A stretch of DNA of 64,000 nucleotides from Pagrus major (Eukaryota; Chordata; Actinopteri; Spariformes; Sparidae): positions 18,287,165-18,351,164 of the forward strand of contig NC_133221.1 in assembly GCF_040436345.1 (NCBI RefSeq), written 5' to 3'. Below, in pieces: positions 20,201 to 44,866 of this stretch. Position numbers and translations under genes: made by a program. Each line of letters begins with the position of its first letter. Within the stretch, counting starts at the first letter, position 1. Below the pieces are notes generated by a model. It saw only the letters and a list, made by a program, of their open reading frames with translations, searched no databases and was not told where the DNA came from.

Positions 20201-23200
20201 TCATCTTCCTTTCTCATGTTCACATTTGTGCAGGTTGAGCTTAACAGCGGTAATAATGTGCTGTACTGGAGAGCCACGACGTATACCCTTCTGGGCAGTG
20301 CTGTCAAACCTGTGATGTTAAGAAACATTGCCATCTCAGGTAGATAATGGCATATGGTTTCAAACATTCGCTCACCCCTCAACTCCACGTTCCTGTTAAT
20401 GATTACAAGGTAACTGCTGGGTTTCTTTCAGGGGTGGCCTACACATCAGAGTGTTTCCATTGTAAACCCGGCACCCACAGTGCAAAACAAGGATCTGCCC
20501 GCTGTACCCCCTGCCCTGCTGATACCTACTCCAACAAGGGTGCCACTGTTTGCCATCAGTGTGAGCAAGATAAATATGCAGGTGTGCATGTTAACATTTC
20601 TAATGCCCACAAGGACCAGTCATATCATCGACTCTTTAACTTGATATAATTCTTGCAATAAACTTACAGCCATTCCGGATTTGCATGTCACCACACACAT
20701 GCAAAGCCATCTGCATGCAAATACAGCGTTTACTGCTTACATACGTGGTCAAAGACTGTGTGAGGTATCAGTGAATCTTAATGTGAACTGTGTGTTTTCC
20801 CTTGGGCTTGGCTTCTATTTTTCCAGAGGCTGGTTCAGCGAGCTGCAAACGGAGACCTGCGTGTACAAACAGTGACTACTTCTACACCCACACTCCATGT
20901 GACTCTGAGGGAAAGGTAACGTAGAAACAAGACGCATGTGAAGGCGGCAGGGTCAGTAGAGGTGAACCCTGGCAGAGATTTCACTGTCCAGCGGCCATCT
21001 GGTGTAACGATTAGGTTTCTTTAAATATAAATTGTCTGGGCTGATTGTGTGCCGCAGAGCCACCAGTGGCTTTTTCCATGTATTCATGTCTGGCTCGATG
21101 TGTGTGTCTCAGACTCAGCTCATGTACAAGTGGATCGAGCCTAAGATCTGCAGTGAGACTGTTAAAGGAGCTGTGAAGCTGCCCGCGTCAGGGGATAAGC
21201 AAACCTGTCCTCCATGTAACCCAGGCTTCTTTGTCACCAACTCCTCCACCTGTGAACCCTGCGACAAAGGTTTCTACTCAAACGGAACAGGTGCAGAATC
21301 ACTACACTCCTCACACGCTCTCTTACGTACAGTACCAGGGATGTAAATTGTAAGCAATTTCTTTAATTGATAGTCAGCTACCTTAATGATCGATTATCGG
21401 TTAATCATTATAAAATGGGTTTTCTCATTAGAAAATCTGTTTTAACCAGTGATCTAGAGAGTTAAAAGAACAGATAAACACCAAGTTACATGAATGATAA
21501 ACTAAATAACACAAATTAATGACTTTAATAATGTTTAATAATGACTTTCTTTTTAATTGTGGAGGTCCTGTAAAATTACTTGTATTTAATTAAAAACTTT
21601 TTCTAATATCAGCATTTTGTATTTTACTTTGAATTACTTGATAAGCAAGTATTTGTATTTTAGACTTTTTGACGTATTTGTGCCCACCTTTGATTGTAGA
21701 TGAAAACATTTTTCATCGCTTAAATTCTTAACAATTAATCTTTAACATCCCCAGCACTTACCAAAGATGGTGATTTGATTTGATTGATCAGTATTTAAAT
21801 TTTAATAAAAGTAAAAATACCTTTGTTGAGTGAAATGCCACAGAAGTTGATTAGACTTCCTCACTTCAGATTGATATAGTATGTTAAGTGTATACTGTAA
21901 AAATGGCTACATTTATATAGCACTTTTATCCAAAGCGCTTTACAAGCTTTCTGAAGCTCATTCATGTTGCTGCTCCATTTTCTGAGCCACACCCACCCCA
22001 TTTTCTTTAAGCTATCCAGCCACTAATGACAGAAATGTTTAGTGAAGAATGAATTAGAATAAAGTAAGTAAGTACCTAAATAAGTGCTGAGAAATTACTT
22101 GAAGTCATAAACTGATTTTAAGCAGGCAGTTAATTGTTTGCACCTCTTCTTCAGGCTGTAATGACATTTATTCAGTATGGACCTTACTTATTTTAATATT
22201 ATTTTGTGTGTTTCTTGGAAGAAAGACAACAAACTTCAAAAGGAAAAAGGGACCGGAGCACACTAACTGATTATAAAAACTGAGACGCAACTGAGAAGTG
22301 TTGAAATGTTGGTCTGATTACACTATCGAAGGTGTGCTCCAGTCCTTTTTGCCCATTAATGTAAACCGACGATGCAGTGCGTTCACATTCCTGTTTTAAT
22401 ACATGCGCACCCTGACATAATAACATATTATTTACTCGCAGCTTGTTCCGAGTGCCCTGTTGGCTCAGAGCCAGTGGTGGGTTTCGAGTACAAATGGTGG
22501 AACACGATGCCCAAGAACATGAGGAGCGCCGTCTTCCGCCGAGGGTTCAGCGACTCCCAACAGATCACTGGTGAGACACAGAGGTTTACCAGAATAGCAC
22601 AGTTGAACACACAAAAAGCAATCATCTGGAAGATTAAAGGAAGGAAGAGAGATAGAGAATAAAATACATTATGTTTCTCTCATAAAATAACAAACAGCAC
22701 AGTCTGATATTTGGCAGTAAGGTTCACTTTGAGTTAAGATTCTTTTTTCAAACTGCTATTTAAGGTCAAATATTTATTTTTTGGGTGATTTATGTCCACC
22801 TGAATTATTGTGAGCATCTGCATTGCTAGAAAAAAAGCGTGGAAGTGCGTTAATATTTATTTAAATTTGTGATGACAGCATGGGAGGTGGCTGGCGAGTA
22901 TGTCTACACAACCCCCGGGGATCAGGACACAGACTACCTGATGCTCACCCTCAATGTTCCTGGATACAGGTGAAGTCAAACATGTCTCTTAAAGGAATTA
23001 CACATAAAAAGCATATATATGTATACACTATCTCCTAGTTGGAAAATCTGAATGAACTTGTTTCCACAGGCAGCCTCAGTCCATGACCACTGACAGTGAG
23101 AGGAGTGAACAGTCTCGCATCACCTTCGTCTTTGAGACCGTCTGTACAGCCGACTGCAAATTCTTCTTCCTGGCGGTGAGAGGAAATGTTCAACATTTAT

Positions 23201-26200
23201 TCTCACATACTTCTTCAGGATGTAAGCATGTAAAGAAGTACAGCTTGACATCAGTATGAACATATATGGAGTGAGTGTATTTCTCTGCAGGGTTATAATC
23301 AGTGGAATAATAATGTGGTGGAGCAGTGGAGAGGCAGCAACAGGAAACAGTCGTACTCCTACTTGATCCAGAGTAACAGCACCACCAGCTTCACCTGGAC
23401 ATTTCAACGAACAGAGGAATTTAACATGGTGAGACACAATCACACTTTCAAGAGAGAAAGAAAATAAGGCACCAATTAGTGATATATAATATAAATTAAT
23501 TAACATGTAATGGCTGTAAATGTTTTTAATCATCACTAAAATTTGTTATGTTATGTTTGCTATTGCTGATTTACTAAATGTTTTTAAATGAGTTATTCCT
23601 AGTTATTGCACTGAGCTCTAGAGGGCAGTCTGGAGCTTTGTGTCCATTTTAGAAAAACCTCTGCAGCACAGACCACCACACTGCATGCAAAACAACTCAA
23701 CTGCTGATTGATACCTTGTGTTTCTCTTCCCTCAGGAGAGGAAATACAGCGCTGATGTTGCAAAGATCTACTCCATCCACATCACCAATGTGCTCGGAGG
23801 CGTGGCCTCACAGTGTCGTCGCTGCGCCCTGAGCTCTACCAAGGCTGGCTCCGCCTGTGTTCCCTGCCCACCGGGACACTACATGGTCAACGGGACAGGA
23901 GTGTGTAAGAGCTGCCCGCCAAACACCTTCGTCAGGGCTGATCAGCCTGTCGGAGAGGCGGCTTGTGTTCAGTGTGGACCAAACACAGAAACAAACAAGG
24001 TAAAACAACATCCTTTCCACTGAAAAAGTCTTAATACTGACTAAATGTGTCAGTTCATAAATGTATGCAGGTCACAGAGGTCATGTCTTCACCGTTCTGT
24101 CTGGGAATTTGGGGGCTTTCACAACCTGAGAGAGAGTTTACTTTCTACAAATTCTCAGTAATTATACGCTGTATTTTTTTCAGGCCGATCTTCATATATT
24201 GAGACTCTTTCTCTCTATATTTAATTGCTAAGAATACCCAGATAAAAAAAATAATAATAATTTACAGCACAATCACTGAGGGAATGCATTTCAGAAAATA
24301 TAAGTGGACAGAAACTTTTTAGTGGCTCGTCAAAAATTAATAAAGAAGGTGGGGCTGCGTTGGGAAATTTGGACTCATGACCTCGGCATTTCTATAACCC
24401 TGGCTATGGCACTGAATGTACCTATATTTATATCTATAACTCAAATGAAAATACACAATACTTGTTCTTTGCTACTCTGCCTCTCCTATGTTTACATGAA
24501 CAAATCACAGCTGTAAAACCATTGCAAAAATTGTCTTATAACTGTGTTTATTCTTCTACCCAAAAGTGAGAAACTCTCATGTTGATACTATTTTCGGCTA
24601 CATTTGACTTTGACTTCTTGATTAATGTTACAATTTAGAAGACTCAAAGCAACATCATGTTGAAATTGGTATTTTGTGCAATTTGCGGCCCACAGTTTCT
24701 GAGTGCAACACCGATGTTGTAAATATAAATGAGCATCTGCCTCGACAATTGTCCAGGCCGGTCCACTCCTAATATTTGCCCACTTTAACTACCCTTTATA
24801 AATCTAATTCTGAATAGAACGAAGACAAACAGCTCTAAAATCACAACAACTAAATAACCTTCAGATTCACTGATAAGACGTCCTCTTCTAGAGCAGCAGG
24901 CAGAATAAGATATTGCCTCTAAATTCCAGCTATTATTAACTTATTTCATTGCACATAAGCAAAACAATACATAATAGAGAATTAATAAATACAAACAGTA
25001 CATAATGACTGGGAAGTAAACAAAGCAATAACTTAACAAAAAAAATGTGCAGGAAGAGACCACTGTCGAGTGACCCCTAATGTGAAACAATCAACATAAA
25101 GACAAACAAATAAAGTAGTACAAACAAATGTATGACACAGCTGATATTAGCATTTACCAGTTGTTATATTTGGGTTTCACACAGCTGGTACCTGAGATTA
25201 TTGATGTGTCATGTCGTATCTAAATGTACCTATCTCTCCATCCTCCAGGCCCACACAGCTTGTCTGAGTGACTGTGCGTTGGACGTGCAGACAGGAGGGG
25301 GAGCGCTGCTGCACTATGACTTCTCTCCTCTGGCCAACGTCTCCGGCTTCCACAGCAGCCCCCGCTTCACCAACAAAGGCCTGAGATACTTCCATAGCTT
25401 TAATCTGGGTCTGTGTGGGAAAGAGGTGAGAAGCTGTGATCCTGGTGAGGTTTGTGAAAAACGAGTTTGACGCGTGTTTAAACCTGCTGCGTCTGTCTTA
25501 CAGGGCAGAGTGCTGGCCACCTGTGTGGACAATGTGACAGAGAGTGGGAGAGAGGTCAAAGGTTACATCTGTCAGTCCACTGTGGTTCCCTCGGACATCA
25601 GGAGTCAGAGCGTGGTGTCCTCCCAGCCTTTCCTTATTGGTGACTCACTCATTGGTACGGAATAACTGCTGCAGCTGTCTGTTGCTTTAAGTCAGAGGAG
25701 ATGATTTATAAGACATCAAACACCAAATTATAATTAAGGTCAACACTCACTGGTGCTGTATGACACATCCTCTGTTTTTTATGTAAACCCACACACGTTG
25801 GTGGTGTGTTACATCCGGATGTGTCACCTTCTTATTTCTCAGTGTCAGTGCTCCAAACAAGCATCAGTTTCGTCACATTCACTCGTTGGATTGGATCATC
25901 CTGGTTTCCATACCTTGACTGCCTCTGGCTGTATGTAACGTTTAGTGTAGGCTGTCAATGGATGCATTATAAATGACTCTTCTGTTTTTTCATGGCCACT
26001 AGTAGTGTGTTGCTATTTGCTATAGTTATTTATAGCTACAGCTATATAGCTATAGTTTCTATTTTTTTGCTGTAATTGTCTAGTGGTATATCTGCTGGGA
26101 TGAAAGATCATATTTAAACTGTGACTGTGAATTTATTTCACTTATATACTTCAAATAAGGTCTGTAAATTTTTTAAGTGGTTCCTAACCTGTGGTCTGGG

Positions 26201-29200
26201 ACCTCATGAGCCATCCCAAGCTGAATCTAAAGGGTTGTTGGATTATTACTACAGAGGTACAAAATCTGCCAGAATTGTTTTCTAATACTTCATTGCAATA
26301 ATGTCTTTGCCATCTTCCATACAATTATTTCCATCGATGACCATAGCACATTTTTAGACTTGTTATGTAATTAAATTAATAATTAACAAGATAACTAAGA
26401 CACCAACTCAGGAAAACAAACAAATGAAAAAAAAGAAAAAGAAGAAAAAAACAAAGAATAAGGTAGGGCAGGGTGAAAAGGGACATTTGGGGATGGGAAG
26501 GAGATAGCTATTAATGACTCATTTTGGACAAGACTGAAATGAATTTATAGTCTATCTTTGGGGTAAACTCTCACTGTGAAAGTAGATTTTTCCACGTCCA
26601 ACATTTGTTCTATCGTTGATAGCCATGGATTCAGATTTGGTGAATTTGGTTGTTTCCATGTCTATGTCACCTGATTATTTTGCTTAAGTTTTGTATGTTT
26701 CTCTAATATTTCCTTTTCCAGCACTAAATTGGCTCATTAACTATCAGATAGATTGCCATGAAGTTTGGTACAGACATCGATTACTTGCTAAAAGCAAGTG
26801 TTAGCATGCTATCCCGCTTGGGGATCATCCCTATGTTCCCCGGGTCCTATGTTCCCAGCTTTGTATGTGACTTTGTATGTGACCTTTTTTTTCTAAAAAA
26901 AGGGTCCCATGTTCCCCGCTGTTCACCCAAAGGGTCCTATGTTCCCTGCTGTTGCCGGTTGATGAACAAACCGGGGAACATAGGACCTTTTTTGGGAAAA
27001 ACGGGGAACATAGGACCTGGGGAACATAGGTACACTCCCCTCACTTGATAGGGATGGTGAACATGGTAAACTTTAGACCTGCTAAACATTAAAGTTAGCA
27101 TTTTCACTGTGAGCCTTTTGCAAGCTGATGTTAGCATGTAGCTAACTATGCCAACTATACCAAAGCACAGCCTCTAGAGCTGCTAGCATGACTGCTAACG
27201 CTGATTACAGTCTCATTACTGTATAATTTCATACAGTATTTACTTCTTCAGGCTTCTAAAAATTTGAACAAGAGTCTAAAAAAGGCAAATCCCTCTTCGA
27301 CTAAACAGACCACATCTTACTGACATCTACACCCTGTGACAAATGTTGTAAATAGACATTGCTTCATTGGTTTGCTGGCAAAAGAGGTTGAAACCCCTGG
27401 TTTACCTTGTGTGCATGTCATGTTTCAGATATGTATGTTCCATGTGTTCTTATTCTGAAGGTGTGACCACTGACACAACCCTGAGTGGCATCTCCTCTCC
27501 AAACTGGCTGTTTCCAGCTGCGTCCGGTCTGCAGGATTTCATATTCTATTACAAGTAAGTAACATCACAGATTCTTATTTATTTTGTTTCATTCATTTAT
27601 TGTGGTGCTTTCAAGTCCATGTTTTTATGGCAGGTATTTGATGATGACAGTCTGACCATTTGTCTGATTAGGAAATATAATTTAGGATCAAAGACAGTCT
27701 TAGAATATGTCACATGGTGGAAGTTTAGGCCTTTATGTCCGTAATGTTTGTGATGTCTCCAGGTCAAGTGAGACGACTCAGGCTTGCAAACAGGGCAGGT
27801 CGGCCGCCATCAGACTAAGATGCAATCCCACAGTGACCACTAAAGATCTCATCACGCTGCCGAGGTATCTGACCAAACCAGACCTTACACAAGTTGTCCA
27901 GACAACATGTGGTTTGACACATATACTGTACAACAACAGCACTAATATGTCACATACTGAGCTCTGTGAGTCAAAAGATAAATGGACTCCTCTGAGATCA
28001 CTTTTATCTCGTAAAGCTTGTCAACATCTCTCTTATCTTGTTTTCCTCCACAGTAACTGTTCAGAGGGGACGTGTGATGGTTGTACTTTCCACTTCCTGT
28101 GGGAGAGCCAGCACGCATGTCCACTCTGCACCAAAAACCACTACAGAGAGATTGTCAGCGCCTGCATCCAGGGAATACAGGTAGTGCTCCATCACAGGCC
28201 CATCACAAAGTCTTTTTGTGTTGAGAGAAAAAAACATCAGCCTTGACTCCAGGGAAAACAAGTTTAAAATAATAAACAAGACAATGTGAAAATCCTTATT
28301 TATTCCATAATTTAGCCCCAAAAAGGATGTTTTGCATGTGTAGGTTGAATACAGATACATTAAAACACTTCGACATGCAGATACCTAATGTTTTATTTAA
28401 CTTTTATGGGGACAGGTGAAGTAATATTTTGACAATTTGAGAAATAAGCTTATTTGCTTTCTGGTGGAGAGTTAGATGAGGAGATTGAAACCACAAAGCT
28501 ACTGCTAGCAGCCGGTTAGCTAAGCGTAGTTTAGCATAAAGACTAGAAACAGGGAGAAACAGCTGCCATGGCTCTGTAACCATAACAAAATCAACCTACC
28601 AACACCTTTAGAGGGGCTCAGTGCTACAATTTGTAAATCCACCTACCACTCAACATGCAAGAACAAACAAGATTGGCCACACTAGTCAAAAAGAAAAATA
28701 ATTATAGACATACATCGTATATGATGATACAAAGGGAAACATTGTGTACTTAATTCTTCAGCTTCCATAGTTGCCACGAAGTTAAAAAAATCAAGTTAAA
28801 AATGGTTGTCAGGTGGTAAAGAAGCACATTGCTGACCTCGTGATGAAACAGCCGATCTTCCACAATTGTAAATAGTGCATAACATCTTTAATCCAGTGTC
28901 TTTAATCCATGTTGGAGGTGAAGAGTCCTTCCACTTACATAAGATGAGCCTTCTGGCCAGAAATGAGGGCAAAAAGCAACAATATGAGCTTGAGCTCTGC
29001 TTAGGTCAACATCCTGAAGAATTCCTCCAAATATATCAATGGAAATAAATGGAGAAACCGACTTTACAAAAATGTTAAAAAAAAAAAAAAGTTTTAAATA
29101 TTAAACCCCAGAAATATACAGGATGTAATTTGGGATGTGACAAAAAAATCACAGGACTGGATCAACGAGGACTGTTTACATCTTTTAGCTGATCTAAATA

Positions 29201-30093
29201 CAATTTACTGTTTTTTTTTTTTTAGTGGCTGTCTGTTTCCACCTATTTCCAGTCTTTGTATTAAGCTAAGCTAACTGCCTGCTGGCTGTAGCTTCATATT
29301 TAATGGACAGATATTGAAGTTGTATCCATCTTACCATCTAACTCTCCACCTCAAGTGGGTGTATTTTCCAAAATGTCGAAAGTATTCCTGTATGGAAAAT
29401 ACTAAAAACATTCAAGAAGGTGACTGACGTGTGACCAGGGCAAATCTATCTATTTGTGTGTTGCGTTTCAGAGGACCACTTATGTGTGGCAGCAGCCGTT
29501 GCAGTGTTACGGAGGAGAGTCATTACCAGCACAAAAAGTCAGCGCTTGTGTGACTCTTGATTTCTGGCTCAAGTTTGGTGTTTCCACGGGAACAGTCGCT
29601 GCTGTGCTGCTCATCAGTATCAGCTGCTATTTCTGGAAGAAGACGCGCAAGTGAGACTCCTGTGCTTTGCTCTTGAAATGAGATTAAAAATAAAACCTAA
29701 AGCTAGTCTAAGGAAGAAATTGTAATAAATATTAACAAGATCTTGGCATTCCCTGTCTGCAGGTTGCAGTATAAGTACTCCAAGCTGATGATGAACTCTG
29801 GGGGTAAAGAGTGTGAGCTGCCCACTGCAGACAGCTGTGCAATAATGGAGGGAGAGGATGCAGAGGACGACATCATGTACCTCACCAAGAGGTCCCTCTT
29901 CACTAAAATTAGGTCCTACTCAAGAGAGGTTAGTAATAACTCCATTCAAACACATAGTGAACTATGTATGATGCAACTTTTAATGTTTTGTGTTGTGTGT
30001 TTTCAGAGGTCATCAGATGGATTTGACTCGGTTCCACTTAAGTTTTCATCTTCACGCCAGCACATAGAGGAGGAAGACTCTGATGATGATTAG
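17218..30093 (+). CDS. elapor1: Endosome-lysosome associated apoptosis and autophagy regulator 1 (KIAA1324/EIG121), complete, 22 exons
   Basis: ELAPOR1 is a type I membrane glycoprotein of the trans-Golgi and endolysosomal system, linked to autophagy and secretory-granule maturation. Exons: 17218-17304, 18911-19031, 19182-19362, 19799-19946, 20043-20123, 20234-20339, 20432-20581, 20827-20915, 21113-21290, 22442-22570, 22879-22969, 23070-23175, 23291-23428, 23736-23999, 25249-25425, 25504-25654, 27461-27554, 27763-27864, 28054-28180, 29472-29650, 29763-29928, 30007-30093. They join to 983 residues; human has about 1013. A signal peptide ([12 protein letters not shown]) starts the protein. Cys-rich modules of the ephrin-receptor/TNFR-like type follow ([42 protein letters not shown]). 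A mannose-6-phosphate-receptor-homology region spans roughly 624-840 and one membrane helix about 875-895. The cytoplasmic tail has a YSKL (YxxPhi) sorting motif and an acidic end. elapor1 rather than elapor2 is chosen because of the cfap276 neighbour. Confidence 0.93.
19461..19763. mobile_element. hAT-like miniature element in elapor1 intron 3
   Basis: The left end reads CAGGGGCGGGAAGTAA and the right end, on the other strand, CAGAGGTGGCAAAAGTA, both with the CAG-GG start of hAT inverted repeats. Flanking octamers GTCATCAA and GTCAAAAA match at six of eight bases, like an old 8-bp target duplication. The interior belongs to the 'ctacttctac... acttcagtaaatact' teleost family also seen at 31655-32175 and 63570-63700. 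There is no coding sequence. Confidence 0.7.
22242..22353. repeat. 112-bp inverted-repeat unit in elapor1 intron 9
   Basis: The 22-base arms 22242-22263 and 22332-22353 match in inverted orientation at 19 of 22 positions and flank about 68 bases. It could be a very small non-autonomous DNA element or a structured intronic RNA. No target duplication was evident. Confidence 0.6.
26750..27205. repeat. Teleost dispersed repeat interrupted by a fold-back element
   Basis: The left part ('gccatgaagtttggtacagacatcga') and right part ('ggtgaacatggtaaactttagacctgctaaacatt ... gttagcatgtagctaac ... gagctgctagcatg') are pieces of one repeat family I recognise from many fish genomes. They are split by the element at 26829-27030. 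All of it lies in elapor1 intron 16. Confidence 0.65.
26829..27030. mobile_element. Fold-back element built from a GGGTCCTATGTTCCC motif
   Basis: The unit GGTCCTATGTTCCC or a close variant (one with CCCATG) occurs four times in the forward sense in the left half. Its reverse complement GGGGAACATAGGACC occurs three times in the right half. The DNA can fold into a long imperfect hairpin with a loop near 26945-26970. There is no coding sequence. The unit is repeated as a short minisatellite on both arms rather than as a single terminal repeat. Confidence 0.75.
28415..29385. mobile_element. Long-inverted-repeat miniature element in elapor1 intron 19
   Basis: The first and last roughly 150-170 bases are imperfect inverted repeats sharing 'ggtggagagttagatg', 'gctagcagccggttagct', 'agcataaagactagaaacagg' and 'gaaacagctgcc'-like blocks. 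The interior of about 600 bases has no open frame of note. A shorter relative lies at 39238-39953. This is a teleost non-autonomous DNA element family known to me from memory; its superfamily is not determined. Confidence 0.75.
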
Positions 30094-31650
30094 ATGCAAG
30101 GATGGTCAGATCCCTCTCCCAAAGCACAGAGGACATCTTGAATTTTAGATGTTTGGTTTGATGTCATTGCAGCTCCGACAGAGTCACAGAAAACAGATGG
30201 GCTGTTGTTTTATTTATTACAAAAGACTTCTGATTACTGAAGGAGATTTGTAATAATGTAAAGAGTGATAATTTCTTGATATTTACTGTATTTTTCATGT
30301 TGGGTTGCCAAACCAATATTGCAATACAAAGTCTCCATATTGGGGAAACTCTGTATTTTTAAAGCCTTATGATGAATTTCAAAGTTACATGGGAACCAAA
30401 GTGTGAATTACGTTAAAATTGTTGTAGATGTGTGAGACTGAGTACATTTTACATAACTGTGAGTGTATATTTCATTTTTCATTTTTTTGTGTGTGTATTT
30501 TTCTCTTCTTGTGTTTTATTTTTTATTAGGCTATCCAGTTTTTTTATTATACTTCCCACCCAGATCAGTCTAATAATGTTATTTGTCAGTATGTCATTTC
30601 TATTTGCTACAGCCTTTAAAAAAACCTTTTCTGCTTATGAGATAAACTTGTCTTTTTGTGAGATAAAGACATTTTCTACAATTAAAAAGAACAAATGTGC
30701 ATTTGTAGGAATTAAGAATGACTTCTAACGTTGCCTTCAGGTCCTCTTAGTAAGATCATATTGTAGAGCATGAAAATAATTATATCACTTTGTAGCAGTC
30801 CAATTGTTTGAGACTTGCTATTTTTATTAGTTTGGGCTGATTTTCCTCATGACTAATTGCAGGTGGTTCCGATCACCTGTGCACAGGTGGGGAGACTGAC
30901 TCCTGATTTGAGGAGTGGAAGCAGCTTGGGGCATTTCCCTCCCAGCCAATCATGGTGTGATGACACCCTTTTTGTAAAGGCTTAAAAGAGGTGGGAAATG
31001 GCACACCGGTGGCTCTCACCCTAATACTAAATCTGCCCCTGACCCATTCTGAAGCTCTTCCTGAATCAGAGAACCTCAGTCCCCCTTAGATTGCCAGCCA
31101 GAAACTCTGGTCTGTTTAGGCCCTATTTTGTTTTCTTGGCTACCCACATCTTTATAGTGAGGAAACTTTGTTTATTTGGGAACCCCTTAAAACCCAAGCC
31201 CCTTTACACCTTCAGTTCGACCTTTTATTTCCCTGGGGCTTGTAGGAGCACATTTTTTTATTATACCCGGAAGAGGCATTTGTTTATTGGTTTACTATAG
31301 TAGTGGACATTGGGCATTCACCTAGTTTTACATGTTTTTTGTTTATATTTTTATGTAGGCTGGGCTGGCCTGTAAGCAATTTACAGCCAGTACCACCACA
31401 ACTTCACATTAGATATATTATATAATACTTACTTATGTTACTACTTTATATTTTTGTGTTTTTTAATGTGCTTTTGGTTGAAAAAATGGCTCAAAAGTAT
31501 TTTTGTGGTTTTTGCAATTTTTACTTAACCCAAAAGAAGATTATGCACATGTAATAGATCTTTTTGTATATTTAACCCACAAATTCTGAATATACATGTT
31601 TTAATATCTACATAGTCAAACCAAAACACATGATATTAATACATGAAAAT
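30094..31650. other. elapor1 3' UTR and flank; no gene
   Basis: No AATAAA lies close to the elapor1 stop; ATTAAA at 30681-30686 is the best nearby signal I see. A palindrome of two E-boxes, CACCTGTGCACAGGTG, lies at 30874-30889 with a third CAGGTG at 30860-30865. About 30895-31400 is less AT-rich, has a TTAAAAG element at about 30982, and looks repeat-derived, but I cannot assign a family. No frame here looks coding. Confidence 0.45.
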
Positions 31651-31654
31651 GTAT

Positions 31655-32175
31655 TTTTCTGCAAATAATGCACGTGAAGTACATCTATTTTCTGGTATTT
31701 TATACTTATACTTCACTACTATTTGGAATAAAATATTGTACTTTTTAGTCCTTTTATATTTATCTGACAGGCAAGACTAGTTACTTTGATTAAGTATTAA
31801 GTAGGATTAAGATTTTAAAAAGAAAACGTGATCATCCCATAAAATATGATGTGTTGTTATGTTGTTATATAACTAAGAACCAACCAACAGTATGTAAAAT
31901 TAAAATAAAAATATAAAATGTATACTAATAGTAATTACTAAAATGCTGTTTACATGCTTAAGCATCAGTGATTGTTATCCAATAATATACTATGTAATAA
32001 TAAAACACTGACAGACTGCATCAGGAATATCTTTACTTGTGATACTTTAAGTACACTTTGCTGATAGTAACTTTGTGCGGTTAAATTTTTGAATGTCAGC
32101 TTTGTTCTTAATTAAGTATTTTCACATTTTTTTCCCGCTATCTGTACTCAAGTAACGTATCTGAATAACCATTCC
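31655..32175. mobile_element. Older copy of the 'actcaagta' miniature element family
   Basis: Recognisable blocks in order: 'ttttatacttatacttcact', 'aatattgtactttttagtcc', 'atttatctgacag', 'atgatgtgttgtta', 'gatactttaagtaca', 'tttgctgatagtaact', and a right end 'tactcaagtaacgtatctga'. This order matches the family I recall as abundant in teleosts. It ends about 125 bases before the mapk14 promoter motif, so it may supply upstream promoter sequence. No coding capacity. Confidence 0.7.
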
Positions 32176-32299
32176 TGCACTGACCGTCTCTTTATATATA
32201 CACGATTTTGATTATTGTGTTGAGAAGGATCATCCTTTTCTAATTTTTTCCCGTAGCACCTAAAAGCAGCACGGCGGTCGCTTCGCTGTCTGTTTATTT

Positions 32300-32309
32300 T
32301 CTCGCGAGA
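32300..32309. promoter_or_regulatory. TCTCGCGAGA palindrome, mapk14 core promoter
   Basis: A perfect TCTCGCGAGA lies 298 bases before the mapk14 start codon in a locally GC-richer, TATA-less stretch. This element marks broadly active promoters. The smc5 promoter has the same core (3439-3446). Confidence 0.65.
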
Positions 32310-32607
32310 CTTTGCAGTATGTCGCAAGCGGGGTGAAATCTCGGGAGCTGTCTGAAAGCAAGCAGAGAGAGGAACAAACAGCGTGAAGATTTTAAAACGT
32401 GCATGTAGCAGACGGTGATAGTGCAACATCTCACAAGAAAGAAGACTCTTTCACCTTAGATCATTTAGAGTTATCTAACGACGATAAATAGTTAATTTAG
32501 CCCCTGTTTCCGTAACTTGGAGGAAAGTTTAAGGCAGGCTGCACGGCTCGGAGCACCCACCTCAGAGCAGAAAGTCAAGTCGGTGGTCGGCAGTTGGTTC
32601 TGCAGGA

Positions 32608-44866
<12,259 letters not shown>

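Noticed and set aside
24300-24420. A possible tRNA-derived SINE in elapor1 intron 14
   Set aside because: Only a weak B-box-like stretch is present and no convincing A box or tRNA fold could be drawn.
27707-28246. A 179-codon plus-strand frame taken as a separate gene
   Set aside because: It contains elapor1 exons 18 and 19 read through the intron; the exons themselves are assigned to elapor1.
30895-31400. Possible long terminal repeat or promoter-like unit after elapor1
   Set aside because: It looks repeat-derived, but I see no matching partner, clear ends or target duplication, so no family was assigned.
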